DNA of 7,763 nt, from positions 1-7,763 of the forward strand of contig JAEHCT010000052.1 of the NCBI GenBank assembly GCA_020697635.1, in the 5' to 3' direction. This DNA comes from Candidatus Bathyarchaeota archaeon (GTDB lineage Archaea > Thermoproteota > Bathyarchaeia > TCS64). The notes under the pieces are model-generated. The model had not been told where the DNA came from and did not search any database. It worked only from the letters and a program-made list of their open reading frames with translations. Below are positions 6,101-7,763 of this stretch, in pieces (the first letter of the stretch is position 1; each line of letters starts with the position of its first letter). The translations under genes and the position numbers were made by a program.

Positions 6101-6955
6101 ATGGGTATGGCGGATAGAGACGATGTCCCAAATCCTTGGGAGCAGAAGAATCACCAGATGGATCTGATCAAGAAACGCATGAGCTCCATCAAGCACAAGA
6201 TCGCCGTCATCAGCGGGAAAGGCGGTGTGGGAAAGAGTCTCGTCACCGTCAACCTCGCGACGGGGCTCGCCGTCAACAGCCGAGACAAGAGGGTTGCCAT
6301 ACTGGACGCCGACCTCACAGGGCCATGCGTACCCAAGATGATGGGCCTCAAGGGGGAGAGGCTGGGCTCGGGCCCGGCCGGCATCTCCCCTGTCACGGGT
6401 CCCGAGGGAGTCGGAGTCGTCTCCATGGACTTCCTGTTACCGGACGACGAGTCCCCGGTGATCTGGAGGGGCCCCCTGAAGATGGGTGCCATCCGCCAGT
6501 TCCTCGGAGAGGTGGCCTGGGGCCCGCTGGACTACCTCTTGGTCGATCTCCCACCTGGGACCGGCGACGAGAGCCTCAGCATACTGCAGCTTCTACCGGA
6601 GATGGACGGCGTCGTCATAGTCACCATCCCCAGCGAGGTCAGCCAGGCCGTCGTCAAGAAGGCCGTCACCTTCGCACGAAAGATGGAGGTCCCCGTGTTC
6701 GGAATAGTCGAGAACATGGCGGGGCTGGTCTGCCCCCACTGCGGCGAGACCATCGAGGTGTTCAGCGAGGGAGGAGGCGCCAAAGTTGCCGAGGAGATGG
6801 ATGTCGAGCTCCTCGGAAGCATACCCATCGACCCCAGGATATCGATGGACAGCGACGAGGGAACCCCGTTCATACTCAGACGCCCTGGTTCTCCCGCAGC
6901 CAAGTCGTTCAGAGAAGTAGTCGAAAAGATAGAAAAAAAGGTGAAACATGAATGA
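6101..6955 (+). CDS. Mrp/NBP35 (ApbC) family P-loop ATPase, Fe-S carrier
   Basis: Cytoplasmic ATPase thought to carry and deliver iron-sulfur clusters to target apoproteins. It has 284 residues. A short polar N-terminus with an NPWEQKN-type start leads to the deviant Walker A KGGVGKS (40-46), the switch I-like DADLTGP region, and the second signature VDLPPGTGDE (148-157) with Asp149. The cluster-binding CPHC (Cys211 and Cys214) follows VENMAGLV, as in Mrp proteins; it lets two subunits share one [4Fe-4S] cluster. The N-terminal four-cysteine ferredoxin-like extension of eukaryotic Nbp35 is absent, as usual in archaeal forms. The ATG at 6101 has only a weak GAG upstream; the ATG at 6107 is an alternative that would remove two residues. 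The stop TGA overlaps the ATG of the next gene as ATGA, indicating translational coupling with the NifX-like protein. The family assignment is firm; the client proteins are unknown. Confidence 0.93.
   Translation: MGMADRDDVPNPWEQKNHQMDLIKKRMSSIKHKIAVISGKGGVGKSLVTVNLATGLAVNSRDKRVAILDADLTGPCVPKMMGLKGERLGSGPAGISPVTGPEGVGVVSMDFLLPDDESPVIWRGPLKMGAIRQFLGEVAWGPLDYLLVDLPPGTGDESLSILQLLPEMDGVVIVTIPSEVSQAVVKKAVTFARKMEVPVFGIVENMAGLVCPHCGETIEVFSEGGGAKVAEEMDVELLGSIPIDPRISMDSDEGTPFILRRPGSPAAKSFREVVEKIEKKVKHE
6939..6944 (+). promoter_or_regulatory. Ribosome binding site of the first NifX-like gene
   Basis: AGGTGA, inside the end of the Mrp gene, is a six-base match to the archaeal SD and ends seven bases before the ATG at 6952. 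It picks this ATG over the out-of-frame ATG at 6948. Confidence 0.55.
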
Positions 6956-7359
6956 AAGTAGCGGTATCCTCCACAGGGAGTAGCCTCGAGAGCGCCGTGG
7001 ACCCAAGGTTCGGGCGCTGTAGCGTCTTCCTCGTAGTGGACACGGAGACCATGAAGTACCAGGCAGTACCCAACTCCAGCATAGGAGCAGCCCACGGCGC
7101 CGGCATAGGCGCAGCCCAAGCCGTGGCCCAGCAGGGAGTGAAAGCCGTCCTAACGGGCCACGTCGGCCCCAACGCCCACATGGCGCTCAGCCATGCGGGG
7201 ATAAATGTGTACACGGGCGCGACGGGCACCGTAGAGGCGGCGTTGAACCAGTTCAAGTCGGGCGCCCTCAGGGAAACCTCAAGCCCCACCGTGGGAGGCC
7301 ACTTCGGCCAACGCGGAGGACAGGGGATGGGGCAGGGGCGAGGAAGGAGAGGAGAGTAA
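6952..7359 (+). CDS. NifX/NifB-type dinitrogenase FeMo-cofactor biosynthesis domain protein (first copy)
   Basis: Small RNase H-like fold protein of the NifX/NafY/NifB-C-terminal family, which binds iron-sulfur or molybdenum-iron cofactor intermediates. It has 135 residues. The family pattern is clear: MKVAVSSTG at the N-terminus, VDPRFGRCSVFLVVD (16-30), then GAGIGAAQAVAQQGVKAVLTGHVGPNAHMAL (49-79) and GINVYTGATGTVEAAL (83-98). After about residue 105 the tail becomes Gly-, Arg- and Gln-rich (GGHFGQRGGQGMGQGRGRR), as in many archaeal and Thermotoga relatives. Cys23 and several His are possible ligands. The start ATG overlaps the Mrp stop, so the two proteins are probably made together and may act together. 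Solo NifX-domain proteins occur widely in organisms without nitrogenase, so nitrogen fixation should not be assumed. Ends with TAA. Confidence 0.88.
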   Translation: MKVAVSSTGSSLESAVDPRFGRCSVFLVVDTETMKYQAVPNSSIGAAHGAGIGAAQAVAQQGVKAVLTGHVGPNAHMALSHAGINVYTGATGTVEAALNQFKSGALRETSSPTVGGHFGQRGGQGMGQGRGRRGE

Positions 7360-7375
7360 GCCCACACAAAGGAAC

Positions 7376-7380
7376 GTGAT
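7376..7380 (+). promoter_or_regulatory. Ribosome binding site of the second NifX-like gene
   Basis: GTGAT, a five-base match to the SD GGAGGTGATC, lies five bases before the ATG at 7386 in the 26-bp gap between the two NifX-like genes. Confidence 0.4.
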
Positions 7381-7385
7381 GAGAA

Positions 7386-7748
7386 ATGGTGAAGATAGTA
7401 ATACCCGTAGCGGATAAGGAGGCCAACAACCTCTCGGCTCACTTCGGCAGAGCCCCATACTTCGCGTGGTTCCAGATGGAAGACGGGGAGGCGGTGGACA
7501 GCGGCGTGACGCCCAACGACAGCAGCCACTTCGGCGGCAGGGGGCTCCCGCCTGAGAGGATGATGGCCATGGGGGCCGATGTCGTCATATCAAGCGGCAT
7601 GGGCCAGAGAGCCATCCAGATGTTCCAGAGCAGCACCGTCGCCGTCCTCCAGGCCCGCAGCCAGGACGTGGCGCAGAGCATAGAGGACTTCGTCGAGGGC
7701 CGCCTCGCGGAGCTCACGGAGGGCTGCCTCCACGCCCACGAACACTAG
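7386..7748 (+). CDS. NifX/NifB-type dinitrogenase FeMo-cofactor biosynthesis domain protein (second copy)
   Basis: Second, clearly diverged member of the same family, 120 residues. MVKIVIPVADKE and LSAHFGRAPYFAWF (16-29) form the canonical opening, in which HFGRAPYF is the classic motif. Then come PERMMAMGADVVISSGMGQRAI (56-77) and a helical C-terminal segment DVAQSIEDFVEGRLAELTEG. The tail ends CLHAHEH (114-120), a Cys/His-rich metal-binding tail of the kind often seen at the end of these proteins. It differs from the first copy, which has a Gly/Arg tail and little sequence in common outside the fold. It lies 26 bp behind the first copy with an SD of its own, so it is in the same operon as the Mrp ATPase. 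The likely role is holding a metal cluster or cofactor; the precise cargo is unknown. Ends with TAG. Confidence 0.88.
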   Translation: MVKIVIPVADKEANNLSAHFGRAPYFAWFQMEDGEAVDSGVTPNDSSHFGGRGLPPERMMAMGADVVISSGMGQRAIQMFQSSTVAVLQARSQDVAQSIEDFVEGRLAELTEGCLHAHEH

Positions 7749-7755
7749 GATCAAC

Positions 7756-7763
7756 ATGAAGGT
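7756..7763 (+). CDS. Possible start of a further operon gene (cut by window edge)
   Basis: ATGAAGGT begins seven bases after the stop of the second NifX-like gene, with a weak GGATC before it. Similar operons often continue with more NifX-like or MinD-type ATPase genes, many beginning MK-V/I. Only two full codons are visible, so the identity cannot be judged. Confidence 0.25.

Noticed and set aside
6136..6951. Long plus-strand open frame (271 codons) overlapping the Mrp gene
   Set aside because: It is the +2 shadow of Mrp: extremely rich in Arg, Gly and Pro, with no domain, while the Mrp frame has all family motifs.
156..7748. Genome-wide reassignment of TAG to pyrrolysine
   Set aside because: It would extend sucD and NUDIX into antisense sequence of each other and fuse sucC to sucD. 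Normal family lengths are reached exactly at the TAG codons.

Overview
This window looks like archaeal chromosome. Coding regions are GC-rich and the short intergenic gaps are AT-rich. Several genes start with TTG or GTG, AGG (Arg) and ATA (Ile) codons are common, TATA-like elements lie 25-40 nt before some starts, and Shine-Dalgarno (SD) matches to an archaeal 16S tail (GGAGG, AGGTGA, GTGAT) precede others. The gene set, SucCD plus an Mrp/NBP35 ATPase with NifX-type partners, fits an anaerobic or facultative archaeon. A TACK-type lineage such as Bathyarchaeia is a guess; nothing here fixes the taxon. There are no RNA genes, insertion sequences, CRISPR arrays or phage genes.

Layout. (1) Positions 1-1166, minus strand: an MFS transporter whose frame is cut by a TAG at 156-158. 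The same frame then continues as clear MFS sequence to the window edge. (2) 1337-2635, minus: an M20-family metallo-amidohydrolase. (3) 2715-3242, minus: a small membrane protein resembling an ECF transporter S component (YkoE-like). (4) 3369-5381, plus: sucC and sucD, the two subunits of succinyl-CoA ligase, joined as TAG-GTG with no gap. (5) 5378-5935, minus: a NudL-like NUDIX hydrolase whose stop shares the four bases CTAG with the sucD stop. (6) 6101-7748, plus: an Mrp/NBP35-type P-loop ATPase and two different NifX/NifB-type small proteins, probably one operon that may run on past the right edge.

How the genes work together. sucCD interconverts succinyl-CoA and succinate with nucleotide phosphorylation. 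The Mrp and NifX-like genes look like an iron-sulfur or metallocofactor handling module; no nitrogenase gene is visible. The M20 enzyme and the ECF-type protein share a strand and may form an uptake-plus-hydrolysis pair, but this is inference. The NUDIX gene probably does housekeeping on CoA or nucleotide derivatives.

Most notable observations: the in-frame TAG within an otherwise intact MFS gene; TAG as the stop of five of the seven complete genes; the in-frame zero-gap sucC-TAG-sucD junction; and palindromes or repeated GATAA motifs in the control regions. The likeliest reading of the MFS TAG is a nonsense mutation or sequence error. Pyrrolysine decoding is a weaker alternative, because general TAG readthrough would badly damage other genes here. 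I did not find convincing evidence of a wholly new system.
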